A stretch of 64,000 nt of DNA from an uncultured Roseobacter sp. GTDB lineage: Bacteria; Pseudomonadota; Alphaproteobacteria; Rhodobacterales; Rhodobacteraceae. The translations under genes and the position numbers were made by a program. Shown here in pieces: positions 26,443 through 35,365 of the stretch. Every line of letters begins with the position of its first letter. Within the stretch, counting starts at the first letter, position 1. Under the pieces are notes generated by a model, which saw only the letters and a list, made by a program, of their open reading frames with translations, was not told the origin of the DNA and made no database searches. The stretch is taken from contig NZ_CANMNK010000011.1 of the NCBI RefSeq assembly GCF_947499265.1, positions 43,743 through 107,742 on the forward strand, given 5' to 3'.

Positions 26443-27027
26443 ATGTTCTCGACACGCATCACCTCTACCGCGCTTGCCGCAGCCATTGCATTTGCCCCTG
26501 CTGCCCGGGTGGCCGCCGACGGCAAGGATTTCATCGCTGGTGCCCTGATCGGCGGGGTCGTGGGCTCCCAGATCCAGAAAAACGTGACCCGCAACCGCGC
26601 CAATCAACAGTCGATCTTCACAGCGCCTACACAACGCCAGGCCACCACACAGAAACGCACCTACCGCGCCGCGATCCCGGCTACGCAGGAAGGCCGCGAG
26701 ATTCAGGCTTCGCTGAATTACTTTGGTTTCAACGCAGGCACCGTAGACGGGCAGCTGGGCGGTCAGACCCGTTCGGCGATCTCGGAGTATCAAAGCTACA
26801 TGGGCTACGAGCCCAGTGGGCACCTGACGTCCTTTGAAAAGGAGTTGCTGCTGCGGTCCCATAACCGCGCCCAGGCGGGTGGCGATCAGACCTTCCGCCA
26901 GATTGCCGCAACCCCCGACGGCACGCGTGGCCTGCTGAAGACCTACCGCGCCGAGTTTGCCAATGGTGCCTCGACAGGCACCACAAATGTCTATGGCGAG
27001 CAGCGCGCCTTTACCAGCGACTACTAA
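26443..27027 (+). CDS. Exported peptidoglycan-binding-domain protein
   Basis: This 194-aa protein has a signal peptide (about 1-25), a glycine-zipper-like segment (FIAGALIGGVVGSQI), a Gln/Thr-rich linker, and a PG_binding_1 domain around residues 85-140 (IQASLNYFGFNAGTVDGQLG). It probably sits in the periplasm or outer envelope in contact with cell wall; its precise role is unknown. AAAGGAG with a 7-nt spacer fixes the start. Terminators flank it on both sides, so it is monocistronic. Confidence 0.8.
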   Translation: MFSTRITSTALAAAIAFAPAARVAADGKDFIAGALIGGVVGSQIQKNVTRNRANQQSIFTAPTQRQATTQKRTYRAAIPATQEGREIQASLNYFGFNAGTVDGQLGGQTRSAISEYQSYMGYEPSGHLTSFEKELLLRSHNRAQAGGDQTFRQIAATPDGTRGLLKTYRAEFANGASTGTTNVYGEQRAFTSDY

Positions 27028-27103
27028 GAGGTTCGTGATGCCCTGGCACGCCGTTCTGTCTTCGGTGTGATCCTCGGTTCCATTCGGCATCATGGCTGAC
27101 TGA

Positions 27104-27141
27104 CCGCCGCGGCAGGCCCTGCGCCGCGCGGCGGGCTTTTT
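27104..27141 (+). terminator. Intrinsic terminator after the peptidoglycan-binding protein
   Basis: Stem CCGCCGCG/CGCGGCGG (27104-27111 and 27127-27134), GC-rich loop, then five T at 27137-27141. The following 150 nt up to 27289 hold no visible feature. Confidence 0.8.
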
Positions 27142-27288
27142 CTATAAGCGCTCGACCTCATAGGCGGGCGTGATCCCGACACGGTATGGCAAGCGGGTCT
27201 GCCATAAATCAGGGCTTCCCCGTCGTCTCGCCTAGGCAAGGCTACCTGTCGCATTGCTTCGCACGCGACGCCTCGGTAAACTCATTTC

Positions 27289-27771
27289 ATGCCCTATCAG
27301 TGGACATCGGACCCCGGCGATAGCCCGCAAACCCTCAAGCTCTGGCCGCATAACTCGCTGCCCGCCCGAGGTATGGCAGCCTTTGTTCTGGCCACCTTCA
27401 CACTGATCTGCATCCCCACCCTGCCCTTGCTCGGTTCACCCATCCTCTGGGGCCTGTTGCCCTTTTTGCTGGCAGCTGTCTGGGGCATCTACTACGCGCT
27501 ACAGCGCAATCACCGCGCGCGCCAGATCACCGAAGTGCTGACGCTTGATGAAGAAGACGCGCGGCTTGTGCGGCAGGACCCAACGGGCGAAGTGCAGGAA
27601 TGGGATTGCAACCGCTATTGGACGACGATCACCAAATACGAAACAGATGGGCCCGTGCCCCATTACGTCACCCTGAAAGGCAAAGGCCGCGAGGTCGAAA
27701 TCGGGGCGTTCCTGAGCGAAGATGAACGGGTGTCGCTCTATGATGAGCTGCAGATCGCCTGGCGGCGTTAG
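27289..27771 (+). CDS. DUF2244 membrane protein
   Basis: This 160-aa protein has two membrane helices near residues 28-70 (MAAFVLATFTLICIP and GLLPFLLAAVWGIYYAL), followed by a soluble domain with the DUF2244 pattern (QEWDCNRYWTTI, then GREVEIGAFLSEDER). The family is widespread in Alphaproteobacteria and often linked to respiratory genes, as here near ctaD, but its function is unknown. Its end overlaps the convergent kinase-like gene by 4 nt. Confidence 0.85.
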   Translation: MPYQWTSDPGDSPQTLKLWPHNSLPARGMAAFVLATFTLICIPTLPLLGSPILWGLLPFLLAAVWGIYYALQRNHRARQITEVLTLDEEDARLVRQDPTGEVQEWDCNRYWTTITKYETDGPVPHYVTLKGKGREVEIGAFLSEDERVSLYDELQIAWRR

Positions 27772-28508
27772 AAATCGCACCCGAAATGCCGGGCCGCAAG
27801 GGATCGCGCGCGCTTCGGTTCCAGCTTCCAGCAACAGGCGATTTCCCAGGCCGTCAAGCCGCGCTGAATGTCATTACCGGGTGGGTCGCTAACAACTTGC
27901 GCTGTATCGAATATCCGCAAATCGACACGCGCCTCATCCCAATCGATCAATGCAGGCTGGCCGCTTGGGGTCAGGATCAGATTGCCAGTGCCAATGTCTC
28001 CGTGAATGACCCCCCGATCACCGTCCGGCATCCCGGCCCAGGCGCCACGCAACTGCTCCAAAAGGCCCGTCGGCATCACCGAGAGGTCGACATCACCCCC
28101 CTGCTGCACCGTTGTCAGTTCGAGGGAGGAGGCGAACCCGGGACGCTGCTCAATGCCGGTGCTCGCTTCGTGAAAGCGTTTAAGCCTCCGCGCGACTTCC
28201 GGCATCCGATCTGCCGTAAATTCGGCGCCATCGATAAAGGGCTCACAGGTCCACCCGTTTTCCAGAATATGCCCACGTCGGCTTCGTACATGTTTGGGCA
28301 CCTGAAACCCAGCCTCGCGGGCCGCTGCCTGAACTGGTTCAAGCCACAACAGGCTCTCAGCGCTGCGCCTGCTCGATTTGAAAACCAAGGCAGGGTGATG
28401 GCCAACGGCCGTTCGGAAGGCGCTGTTGCGATGGCCGCCGCGCAGGGCCGTCAGCGGGCCATCGTATCCCCACAAACGCGTGTCGGGTGGCGCTTTGGGC
28501 ATCGGCAT
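27768..28508 (-). CDS. APH-family phosphotransferase
   Basis: The 246-aa product has the aminoglycoside phosphotransferase/choline kinase fold: catalytic loop VIHGDIGTGNLIL and the metal-binding ALIDWDEA. The N-terminal nucleotide lobe is short, with GGHRNSAFR as a likely P-loop-like element and VFKS as the ATP-contacting Lys. Family members phosphorylate small molecules such as choline, homoserine, fructosamine or antibiotics; the substrate cannot be read from the sequence. It lies in the core genome, so a resistance role is unlikely. Confidence 0.75.
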   Translation of the reverse strand: MPMPKAPPDTRLWGYDGPLTALRGGHRNSAFRTAVGHHPALVFKSSRRSAESLLWLEPVQAAAREAGFQVPKHVRSRRGHILENGWTCEPFIDGAEFTADRMPEVARRLKRFHEASTGIEQRPGFASSLELTTVQQGGDVDLSVMPTGLLEQLRGAWAGMPDGDRGVIHGDIGTGNLILTPSGQPALIDWDEARVDLRIFDTAQVVSDPPGNDIQRGLTAWEIACCWKLEPKRARSLAARHFGCDF

Positions 28509-28538
28509 TCCCTCACCGACCGCAGCCGAATGTCGAAA

Positions 28539-28997
28539 TCAGCTCAACCGCGCTTTGACCTTCGGGCCAACGGCCCCAAAGTCGATCTGTCCTGCGTATT
28601 TGGATTTCAGAATGGCCATGACCTTGCCCATGTCGCGAATGCTATCGGCCCCAACCTCGGCCACCGCTTCGGCCACCGCTTTTTCGGTTTCAGCTTCCGA
28701 CAGCTGCCGCGGCAGGAATTCCTCAATCACTTCGATTTCAGTCTTTTCCCGCTCCGCAAGATCAAGACGCCCGCCCTCTTCATAGGCACGCGCACTTTCA
28801 AGCCGCTGCTTTGACATTTTGCTCAGGATCGCAAGAACCTCGGCATTGGGCACACCATCCTCGTTGCCCTCGGCCCGGGCTGCAATATCTTTGTCCTTGA
28901 TCGCCGCATTGATCAGGCGCAGAGTGGAGAGCCGATCGGCGGCCTTGTCTTTCATGGCCTGTTTCAGTGAAACAGAGACTTTTTCGCGCAATTCCAT
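28539..28997 (-). CDS. GatB/YqeY-domain protein
   Basis: This 152-aa protein matches the YqeY family throughout: MELREKVSVSLKQAMKDK at the start, RLSTLRLINAAIKDKDI, and FLPRQLSEAE. The domain resembles the tRNA-binding tail of the GatB amidotransferase subunit, but the stand-alone protein has no defined role. The Met at 28997 is the family start; the frame continues to 29105 without support. It is divergent from carA, with a 217-nt shared upstream region in which I see no clear signals. Confidence 0.9.
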   Translation of the reverse strand: MELREKVSVSLKQAMKDKAADRLSTLRLINAAIKDKDIAARAEGNEDGVPNAEVLAILSKMSKQRLESARAYEEGGRLDLAEREKTEIEVIEEFLPRQLSEAETEKAVAEAVAEVGADSIRDMGKVMAILKSKYAGQIDFGAVGPKVKARLS

Positions 28998-29214
28998 CGC
29001 AAGGCATCCTTCAATGATTAACCGCAAATAACTGCGGCAAGGCATCTTCGAGCCTTGGACCTTATCCAATGCAACAGGCCGCCGCAACACAATCCGCTGC
29101 GTCATCCTGTGTCAGAATACCGGGAATATGTCCAGAAATGGGCCTTGACCCCCCTCAGACGCGCGTCTAGTTTCCGTCAGATTTCACTGCCGCCCCTGCC
29201 CGAAAGGATCGCCC

Positions 29215-30375
29215 ATGCAGCCGCCTGCGTCCGACCGCCCAACCGCTTGTCTGGCGCTTGCTGACGGGACCCTCTTTTACGGGAGCGGGTTTGGTGCCAC
29301 CGGCCAAACCGTCGCGGAGCTGTGCTTCAACACCGCCATGTCAGGGTATCAGGAGATCATGACCGACCCTTCCTATGCCGGGCAGATCGTGACCTTCACC
29401 TTCCCGCACATCGGCAATGTCGGCGTGAACCCCGAGGACGATGAAACCGGCGATCCCGTTGCCGAGGGCATGATCGTCAAGTGGATGCCGACCGATCCCT
29501 CGAACTGGCGCGCGGTGCAGGATCTGGATGCCTGGCTCAGCTCGCGCGGACGCATTGCCTTGGGCGGCGTCGATACACGCCGCCTGACCCGTGCGATCCG
29601 GCAATCCGGCGCGCCGCATGTGGCGCTTGCCCATGATCCGGAAGGCAATTTCGACGTCGAAGCGCTTGTTGCAGCCGCACGTGCATTCAGCGGGTTGGAG
29701 GGGCTTGATCTGGCCCGCGAAGTCACCTGTGCACAGTCCTATCACTGGAACGAAATGCGGTGGGCCTGGCCGGATGGCTATACGCCGCAGACCGATCCCA
29801 AACACAAGGTCGTGGCCATTGATTACGGCGCGAAACGCAATATCCTACGCTGCCTTGCAAGTGCCGGATGTGATGTGACCGTTCTGCCTGCCACGGCGAG
29901 TTATGACGATGTGATGGCACACAACCCGGATGGGGTTTTTCTCTCAAACGGGCCCGGTGACCCGGCGGCGACTGGCACCTATGCTGTGCCAATGATCCAG
30001 CAGGTCTTGTCGGACACGGATCTGCCGGTTTTCGGGATTTGCCTCGGGCACCAGATGCTGGCGCTGGCCTTGGGCGCCCAGACGATCAAGATGAACCACG
30101 GGCACCATGGTGCCAACCATCCGGTCAAGGATCATGACACCGGCAAGGTCGAAATCACCTCGATGAACCACGGCTTTGCAGTCGATGCTCAGACGCTGCC
30201 TTCCGGCGTGCTTGAAACGCATACCTCGCTTTTTGACGGGTCGAATTGCGGCATTCGGGTTGATGGGCGCCCTGTCTGGTCGGTTCAACACCATCCCGAA
30301 GCCAGTCCGGGACCGCAAGACAGCTACTACCTGTTTGAGCGTTTCGCCGAAGCCATGGCTGCACGCGCCGCCTGA
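29215..30375 (+). CDS. carA: Carbamoyl-phosphate synthase small (glutaminase) subunit
   Basis: CarA hydrolyses glutamine and passes ammonia to CarB for carbamoyl phosphate, the precursor of arginine and pyrimidines. The 386-aa protein has the N-terminal CPSase domain (LADGTLFYGSGFGA, MSGYQEIMTDPSYAGQIV). The class I amidotransferase domain carries Cys276 in GICLGHQ and the His/Glu pair in QHHPEASPGP. The next gene on the strand is unrelated, so carB is elsewhere. Confidence 0.96.
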   Translation: MQPPASDRPTACLALADGTLFYGSGFGATGQTVAELCFNTAMSGYQEIMTDPSYAGQIVTFTFPHIGNVGVNPEDDETGDPVAEGMIVKWMPTDPSNWRAVQDLDAWLSSRGRIALGGVDTRRLTRAIRQSGAPHVALAHDPEGNFDVEALVAAARAFSGLEGLDLAREVTCAQSYHWNEMRWAWPDGYTPQTDPKHKVVAIDYGAKRNILRCLASAGCDVTVLPATASYDDVMAHNPDGVFLSNGPGDPAATGTYAVPMIQQVLSDTDLPVFGICLGHQMLALALGAQTIKMNHGHHGANHPVKDHDTGKVEITSMNHGFAVDAQTLPSGVLETHTSLFDGSNCGIRVDGRPVWSVQHHPEASPGPQDSYYLFERFAEAMAARAA

Positions 30376-30475
30376 ACCGCGCAATGCGCCTTTAGGTTGA
30401 AAAGTGTTAACTTAACAGATCATTAACCCTGTTCTGACAGCGTGCCACCGTTGAGTTTATGCAAGGCACGCGACG

Positions 30476-32371
30476 ATGAACAACCTGCGGCTGGTGCTGC
30501 CTGACCCGGTGCCGGAACCGGATCTGACAGCGCCCGCGATCACATATGAACCGATCGGCCGTATGCTGGTGGATCGGGGCAAGATCGCGCATACCGATCT
30601 TGATCACGCGCTGAAGATCCAAGGCCATATTGATGCGCCGCTGGGTGAGATCATGGTGTCTGAGGGTCTGCTTGCCAAGCGCGATGTGCTGGGCGCCCTG
30701 GCCGCGCAATGCCATGCACAAGACGCCGATCTGGACCTCGACCCACCCGAACCCAAGATGGCCGCCTGCCTGCCCGCCGATGTCTGCCTGCGCCACGGGG
30801 TTGTGCCGTGGAAGCGGGACGGGTTGCGGATCCTCGTCGCCACCAGCAGCCCTGCGGATTTCGCAGCGCTTTGCCAGACAATGAAACGGCGCGGGTTGTC
30901 GCTTTTCCCGGTGATCGTTGACGAATTGCAGATCCAATCACATCTCAGTCGTCTCTACGGGGATGAATTGGCGCAAAAGGCCGCCACCCGTGTGCCTTCG
31001 GCGGAAAGCTGTCGCAGTTGGGCCAGCGCCGGGCAGCATCGGCTCCGCTGGGCGGCTGCGCTCTGCGGCTGCCTGCTGGTGGCCTGTATCCTGGCGCCCG
31101 CCTGGACCTTCACCCTTGGAGTGCTCTGGGCGGTCCTGACCTTGCTGATGACCACCGGCATGAAGGCGGCCGCCTTTGCGGCGCAATTGGCCCACAAACC
31201 GCCACCACGCCGCATCAACTATGATCTGGGGACGGCCAAGTTCCGGCTGCCACGGGTCTCGATCCTTGTGCCCCTACTCAAGGAAAAGGAGATCGCGGGG
31301 CAGTTGATCGCCCGGCTGAGCGGGCTGACATACCCCAAATCCTTGCTCAACGTAGTGCTCGTGCTGGAGGAAGGCGACACGATGACCCGCGAAACCATCG
31401 CGCGCACCGAGCTGCCCGATTGGATGAGCGTGATCGAGGTTCCCGGCGCGGGGGATTTGACAACCAAGCCGCGCGCTCTGAATTACGCGCTCGATTTCTG
31501 TCGCGGCAGCATCATCGGCGTCTGGGACGCGGAAGACTGGCCCGAAGCAGATCAGATCGAACGCGTGGTCACACGTTTCAACGAAGCGCCGCAAAACGTC
31601 GTCTGCCTGCAAGGGGTGCTGGACTATTATAACTCCCGCACCAACTGGCTGTCTCGATGTTTCACCATCGAATACGCCACATGGTGGCGGGTGATCCTGC
31701 CGGGGATCGCCAAGCTGGGTCTGGTGCTGCCTTTGGGCGGCACGACGCTGTTCTTTCGCCGCGATGGGCTGGAGAAACTGGGGGGATGGGACGCGCATAA
31801 CGTCACCGAAGACGCCGATCTGGGTGTCAGGTTGGCGCGCCATGGCTATGTGACGGAACTGCTGCCGACGGTCACCCATGAAGAGGCCACAAGTCGCGCA
31901 TGGCCCTGGGTGCGGCAGCGCTCACGCTGGCTCAAAGGGTTCATGATCACGTATTTCGTGCACATGCGACACCCCAGACAGCTGCTCCGGGACTTGGGGC
32001 TCAAACGCTTCCTGGGCCTGCAGACCATTTTCCTTGCAACCTTCTCGCAATTTGCCGCAGCCCCACTGCTGTGGTCCTTTTGGCTCACGATCGCTGGTTT
32101 CACACATCCTGTTGAGGTCACATTGGGCAGTCAGGTCGTTTGGGCGTTGGCTGGCTTTTTTGTCTTTTCAGAACTTCTCAGCCTCACGATGGGCATCTAC
32201 GCGGTCTCCGGTCGGGCGCATCGGCACCTGATCGGTTACGTGCCGACGATGATGTTCTATTTCACGCTGGGCGCGCTGGCCAGCTACAAGGCGCTTTGGG
32301 AAATGGTCCAAGCCCCGTTCTTTTGGGACAAAACCCAGCACGGCGTCTCGACCCAGACAGATGTGACCTAG
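30476..32371 (+). CDS. Membrane glycosyltransferase (GT2) with N-terminal MshEN-like domain
   Basis: The 631-aa protein starts with a region like the N-terminal domain of type II secretion/pilus ATPases (MshEN; about 25-165, with IGRMLVDRGKI and GEIMVSEGLL). Two membrane helices follow near 195-235. A processive-type GT2 catalytic domain has VWDAEDWPE (DxD), TEDADLGVRL and QRSRWLKG, then C-terminal membrane helices. MshEN domains in other proteins bind cyclic di-GMP, so c-di-GMP control of an exported polysaccharide is plausible. No cellulose or chitin accessory genes are adjacent. The glycan product is unknown. Confidence 0.85.
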   Translation: MNNLRLVLPDPVPEPDLTAPAITYEPIGRMLVDRGKIAHTDLDHALKIQGHIDAPLGEIMVSEGLLAKRDVLGALAAQCHAQDADLDLDPPEPKMAACLPADVCLRHGVVPWKRDGLRILVATSSPADFAALCQTMKRRGLSLFPVIVDELQIQSHLSRLYGDELAQKAATRVPSAESCRSWASAGQHRLRWAAALCGCLLVACILAPAWTFTLGVLWAVLTLLMTTGMKAAAFAAQLAHKPPPRRINYDLGTAKFRLPRVSILVPLLKEKEIAGQLIARLSGLTYPKSLLNVVLVLEEGDTMTRETIARTELPDWMSVIEVPGAGDLTTKPRALNYALDFCRGSIIGVWDAEDWPEADQIERVVTRFNEAPQNVVCLQGVLDYYNSRTNWLSRCFTIEYATWWRVILPGIAKLGLVLPLGGTTLFFRRDGLEKLGGWDAHNVTEDADLGVRLARHGYVTELLPTVTHEEATSRAWPWVRQRSRWLKGFMITYFVHMRHPRQLLRDLGLKRFLGLQTIFLATFSQFAAAPLLWSFWLTIAGFTHPVEVTLGSQVVWALAGFFVFSELLSLTMGIYAVSGRAHRHLIGYVPTMMFYFTLGALASYKALWEMVQAPFFWDKTQHGVSTQTDVT

Positions 32372-33021
32372 CTCTCCTCTTCGCGCCGTGCCGCGTCCTG
32401 TTTGAGGCGCGTCATGAAGGCCACGGAAATATGCTCGCGCAGCGCCTGATCCGCAGCGTCCGAATCCTTATGCTCGATCGCGGTGACGATGGCGTCATGT
32501 TCGGCCTGCGCAATTTCACCGCGACCTTGGGCCGCGAGCGATGTAGTGGCCATCAGCGCCATGGTGCGGTGCACCAGATCCAGCTGCTGCACCAGATAGC
32601 GGTTATGGGAGGCCAGATGCACCTGCTTGTGGAACCGCCGGTTCGCGCGGGAAAGAGCCGCGGGATCATCGGTGAGCGCATTATCGGCCTCCACCATCTC
32701 CCGCAGAATGCGGATCTCTTCATCGGTCGCGTGCTGCGCAGCAAGACGCGCAGCCAAGCCCTCCAGCTCGCGCCGCACCACGTATAGCTCAGCCATCTGA
32801 TTGTGATCCAATGAGGCCACGATCAAACTGCGCCCGTCCCGCGCCAGAAGCGACTGTGTTTCCAGGCGTTGCAGCGCCTCGCGAATGGGCGTGCGCGACA
32901 CCCCAAAACGTTCGGCCAGCTCGCTTTCGACAAGCCGGTCACCGGGGCGATAGACGCCCAGATCAATCGCATCCAGAATCATTGAATACGCGTCTGTCTG
33001 TTGTGGTTTTTGCAACCCCAT
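32368..33021 (-). CDS. GntR-family transcriptional regulator (FadR/FCD subfamily)
   Basis: This 217-aa protein has an N-terminal winged helix-turn-helix (about 8-70; VESELAERFGVSRTPIREAL) and a C-terminal all-helical FCD ligand domain with the metal-binding His pattern (RFHKQVHLASHN, later AEHDAIV). Such regulators respond to organic acids. It is convergent with the glycosyltransferase (4-nt overlap) and divergent from the nucleotidase gene; its target is not evident. Confidence 0.9.
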   Translation of the reverse strand: MGLQKPQQTDAYSMILDAIDLGVYRPGDRLVESELAERFGVSRTPIREALQRLETQSLLARDGRSLIVASLDHNQMAELYVVRRELEGLAARLAAQHATDEEIRILREMVEADNALTDDPAALSRANRRFHKQVHLASHNRYLVQQLDLVHRTMALMATTSLAAQGRGEIAQAEHDAIVTAIEHKDSDAADQALREHISVAFMTRLKQDAARREEES

Positions 33022-33126
33022 CGCCCCCGCCTTCTGCCATACCGGTTCGATACCTTAACGAGGCAATCCGCGGTCGTGCAACCCTGTGCTCTTGCCTGCG
33101 CGCATCGCGCGGCCTAGGTATGCGCC

Positions 33127-33771
33127 ATGCCAAAAGATGCCTTTTCCGATGTCAGCGCCTGGGTCTTTGACCTTGATCACACGCTTTATCCGCCCTCGGC
33201 GCGGCTATTTGACCTGATCGAGGTGCGCATGACTGCCTATGTCATGGCGGCCTTGAACGTGGATCACGCGGAGGCCGACCGGCTGCGCAAACATTATTGG
33301 GCCACCCATGGCACCACCCTGGCCGGGCTGATGCGCGAGCATGATGTCGACCCGGGCCCCTATCTGACGGATGTGCACGATATCCCGATGGACAGCCTGG
33401 CCCCCGATCCGGTTCTGGCGTCGCAGATCAGGCAGCTGCCCGGGCGCCGCATCGTTTATACCAATGGCTGCGCGCCTTACGCCGAACGGGTCTTGGAAGC
33501 GCGCGGGCTTGGAGGCCTTTTTGACGCCATCTATGGCGTGGAGCATGCCGATTTCCTGCCGAAACCGGATCATGCGGCATTCGATACCGTGTTCCGCAAG
33601 GATGGGCTTGCCCCCGAAACCGCGGCGATGTTCGAGGATGATGCCCGAAACCTGAAAGTTCCACATGATATGGGAATGCGCACGGTGCATGTGGCTGAAA
33701 CACGCGGATCCGGTGCGCATATCCACTTTCACACCGACGATTTAAGTCAGTTTTTAAGCGCTCTTCTCTGA
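33127..33771 (+). CDS. HAD-family pyrimidine 5'-nucleotidase
   Basis: This 214-aa HAD hydrolase has motif I FDLDHTLYPP, motif II IVYTNGC, motif III Lys in LPKPDHAAF and motif IV MFEDDARNL. The LDHTLYP variant and the helical cap match the pyrimidine 5'-nucleotidase subgroup (SDT1-like), which dephosphorylates nucleoside monophosphates. Exact substrate is inferred. Confidence 0.88.
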   Translation: MPKDAFSDVSAWVFDLDHTLYPPSARLFDLIEVRMTAYVMAALNVDHAEADRLRKHYWATHGTTLAGLMREHDVDPGPYLTDVHDIPMDSLAPDPVLASQIRQLPGRRIVYTNGCAPYAERVLEARGLGGLFDAIYGVEHADFLPKPDHAAFDTVFRKDGLAPETAAMFEDDARNLKVPHDMGMRTVHVAETRGSGAHIHFHTDDLSQFLSALL

Positions 33772-33852
33772 TACCCTGCGACAATCCGGCCTCTGTGAAA
33801 GGCCTCGTTCACCCCTATCTGTCATGCAACCAGACGATTGAGGGACCTGATA

Positions 33853-34101
33853 ATGACAATTGCCGCCGACACACGCGCGCTGCCTTTCTGGCAACGTATG
33901 TTTTTTAAAATCCCGGTTCTGGGGTGGGTCGCGCGCGACCTGATGTTCGGCGACAAGAACAATGTGTGGTTTGCATTGATCGGGTTTTTCAGCCTTTGGA
34001 TGAGTGCGGCGCTGACATTTGGATTGCCGGGGCTTTATTTGCCTGCGCTGGCCCTAGTGCCGGTTATTTTTGTGATCCTGCTTTTGATCACCAAAGGGTA
34101 G
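33853..34101 (+). CDS. Small two-helix membrane protein
   Basis: This 82-aa protein has two hydrophobic segments (about 38-56 WFALIGFFSLWMSAALTF, and 60-80 ALALVPVIFVILLL) after an amphipathic start. GAGGGA lies 7 nt before the ATG at 33853. The family is unrecognised; it is probably an inner-membrane protein of unknown role. Confidence 0.7.
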   Translation: MTIAADTRALPFWQRMFFKIPVLGWVARDLMFGDKNNVWFALIGFFSLWMSAALTFGLPGLYLPALALVPVIFVILLLITKG

Positions 34102-34159
34102 TGTCGCTGGCCTTTACCGCCGGATTTGCTTAACTCTGAGGATGGGGCATGGAGGCAGG

Positions 34160-35359
34160 ATGTCAGACAACACTTGTGATATTTTGATCTCAGGCGGCGG
34201 TATCGCCGGGCTGACTGCGGCGGCGTTGTTCGGGACAGCAGGTTTTGACGTCATCTGCGTCGACCCGACGCCCCCCATCACGGACCGGGATCATCAAGGC
34301 GCAGACATGCGCTCCACCGCCATGCTGCAGCCCGCGCGCCATGTTCTGGAGACGGCGGGTCTTTGGGACAGGCTGCTGCCGCACGCGTCGCCCTTACAAA
34401 TCATGCGGATCGTCGATGCTGGCGGCGAGATTGCGGAGCCGCGCGTGACCCGTGACTTCAATGCGGCGGATGTGTCGGATCTGCCCTTTGGCTGGAACTT
34501 TCCAAACTGGCTGTTGCGCCGCGAAATCCTGGCCCGGCTGGACCAATTGCCAAACGTGGATTTTCGACCCGGCACCAGTACAACCTCACTGTTCACCCGT
34601 GAACGCGAGGCCCGCGTCGGTCTCAGCGACGGGTCAAAAATACGCACCCGGCTGGTGATCGCGGCAGACGGTCGTGGGTCACCCATGCGTCAGGCGGCGG
34701 GTATTGAGGTCCATACCAAACGCTATGGGCAAAAGGCGCTGGCTTTCGCCGTCACCCATCCCATCCCGCATGAAAACGTCTCCACCGAAATTCACAGGAC
34801 GGGGGGCCCTTTCACGCTGGTTCCGCTGCCGGATCACAATGGATTGCCCTCCTCGGCGATTGTCTGGATGGACGATGGGCCCTCGTCGCAATCCCGGATG
34901 GCGATGGATGTCGAGGAATTCGAAGCGGAAATGTCAGCCCGCAGCTGTCACCTCTTTGGACCCCTCAAGCTTGCGTCGCAGCGCACCATCTGGCCCATCA
35001 TCAGCCAACAGGCCGCGCGGTTGTCGGGTGAGCGTCTTGCGTTGATTGCGGAGGCGGCGCATGTGGTCCCCCCCATCGGGGCGCAGGGGTTGAACATGAG
35101 CCTGGCCGATACCGCCACCCTGCTGTCACTGGCACAAGAGCGCCCCGATGAGATCGGAGATCGCCGCATGCTCGATGCCTATCACAAGGCGCGCTACAGC
35201 GATATTTCCCTGCGGGTTCAGGGCATTGATATCCTGAACCGCGCCAGTCAAGTCAGCACCCCGATGTTGCGCGATGCCCGTGCTGCAGGCCTCAATGCGC
35301 TCTACTCCATGGCGCCCGTGCGCAAGACGCTGATGCAAATGGGCCTTGGCGTGAAGTAA
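34160..35359 (+). CDS. UbiH/UbiF/COQ6-type FAD-dependent monooxygenase
   Basis: The 399-aa protein has the FAD-binding Rossmann signature ILISGGGIAGLTAAALFG, the DG motif VIAADGRGSPMRQAAGI, and a GD-like region AHVVPPIGAQGLNMSLAD typical of ubiquinone hydroxylases. It probably hydroxylates the ring during ubiquinone synthesis; which of the ring positions cannot be told from motifs. The Met at 34160 is preferred over 34142 because GGAGG lies just upstream and the FAD motif begins right after it. Confidence 0.88.
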   Translation: MSDNTCDILISGGGIAGLTAAALFGTAGFDVICVDPTPPITDRDHQGADMRSTAMLQPARHVLETAGLWDRLLPHASPLQIMRIVDAGGEIAEPRVTRDFNAADVSDLPFGWNFPNWLLRREILARLDQLPNVDFRPGTSTTSLFTREREARVGLSDGSKIRTRLVIAADGRGSPMRQAAGIEVHTKRYGQKALAFAVTHPIPHENVSTEIHRTGGPFTLVPLPDHNGLPSSAIVWMDDGPSSQSRMAMDVEEFEAEMSARSCHLFGPLKLASQRTIWPIISQQAARLSGERLALIAEAAHVVPPIGAQGLNMSLADTATLLSLAQERPDEIGDRRMLDAYHKARYSDISLRVQGIDILNRASQVSTPMLRDARAAGLNALYSMAPVRKTLMQMGLGVK

Positions 35360-35365
35360 GGTGCC

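Noticed and set aside
27786..28814. 342-codon plus-strand ORF
   Set aside because: It is antisense to the APH-family kinase and YqeY genes, which carry clear motifs.
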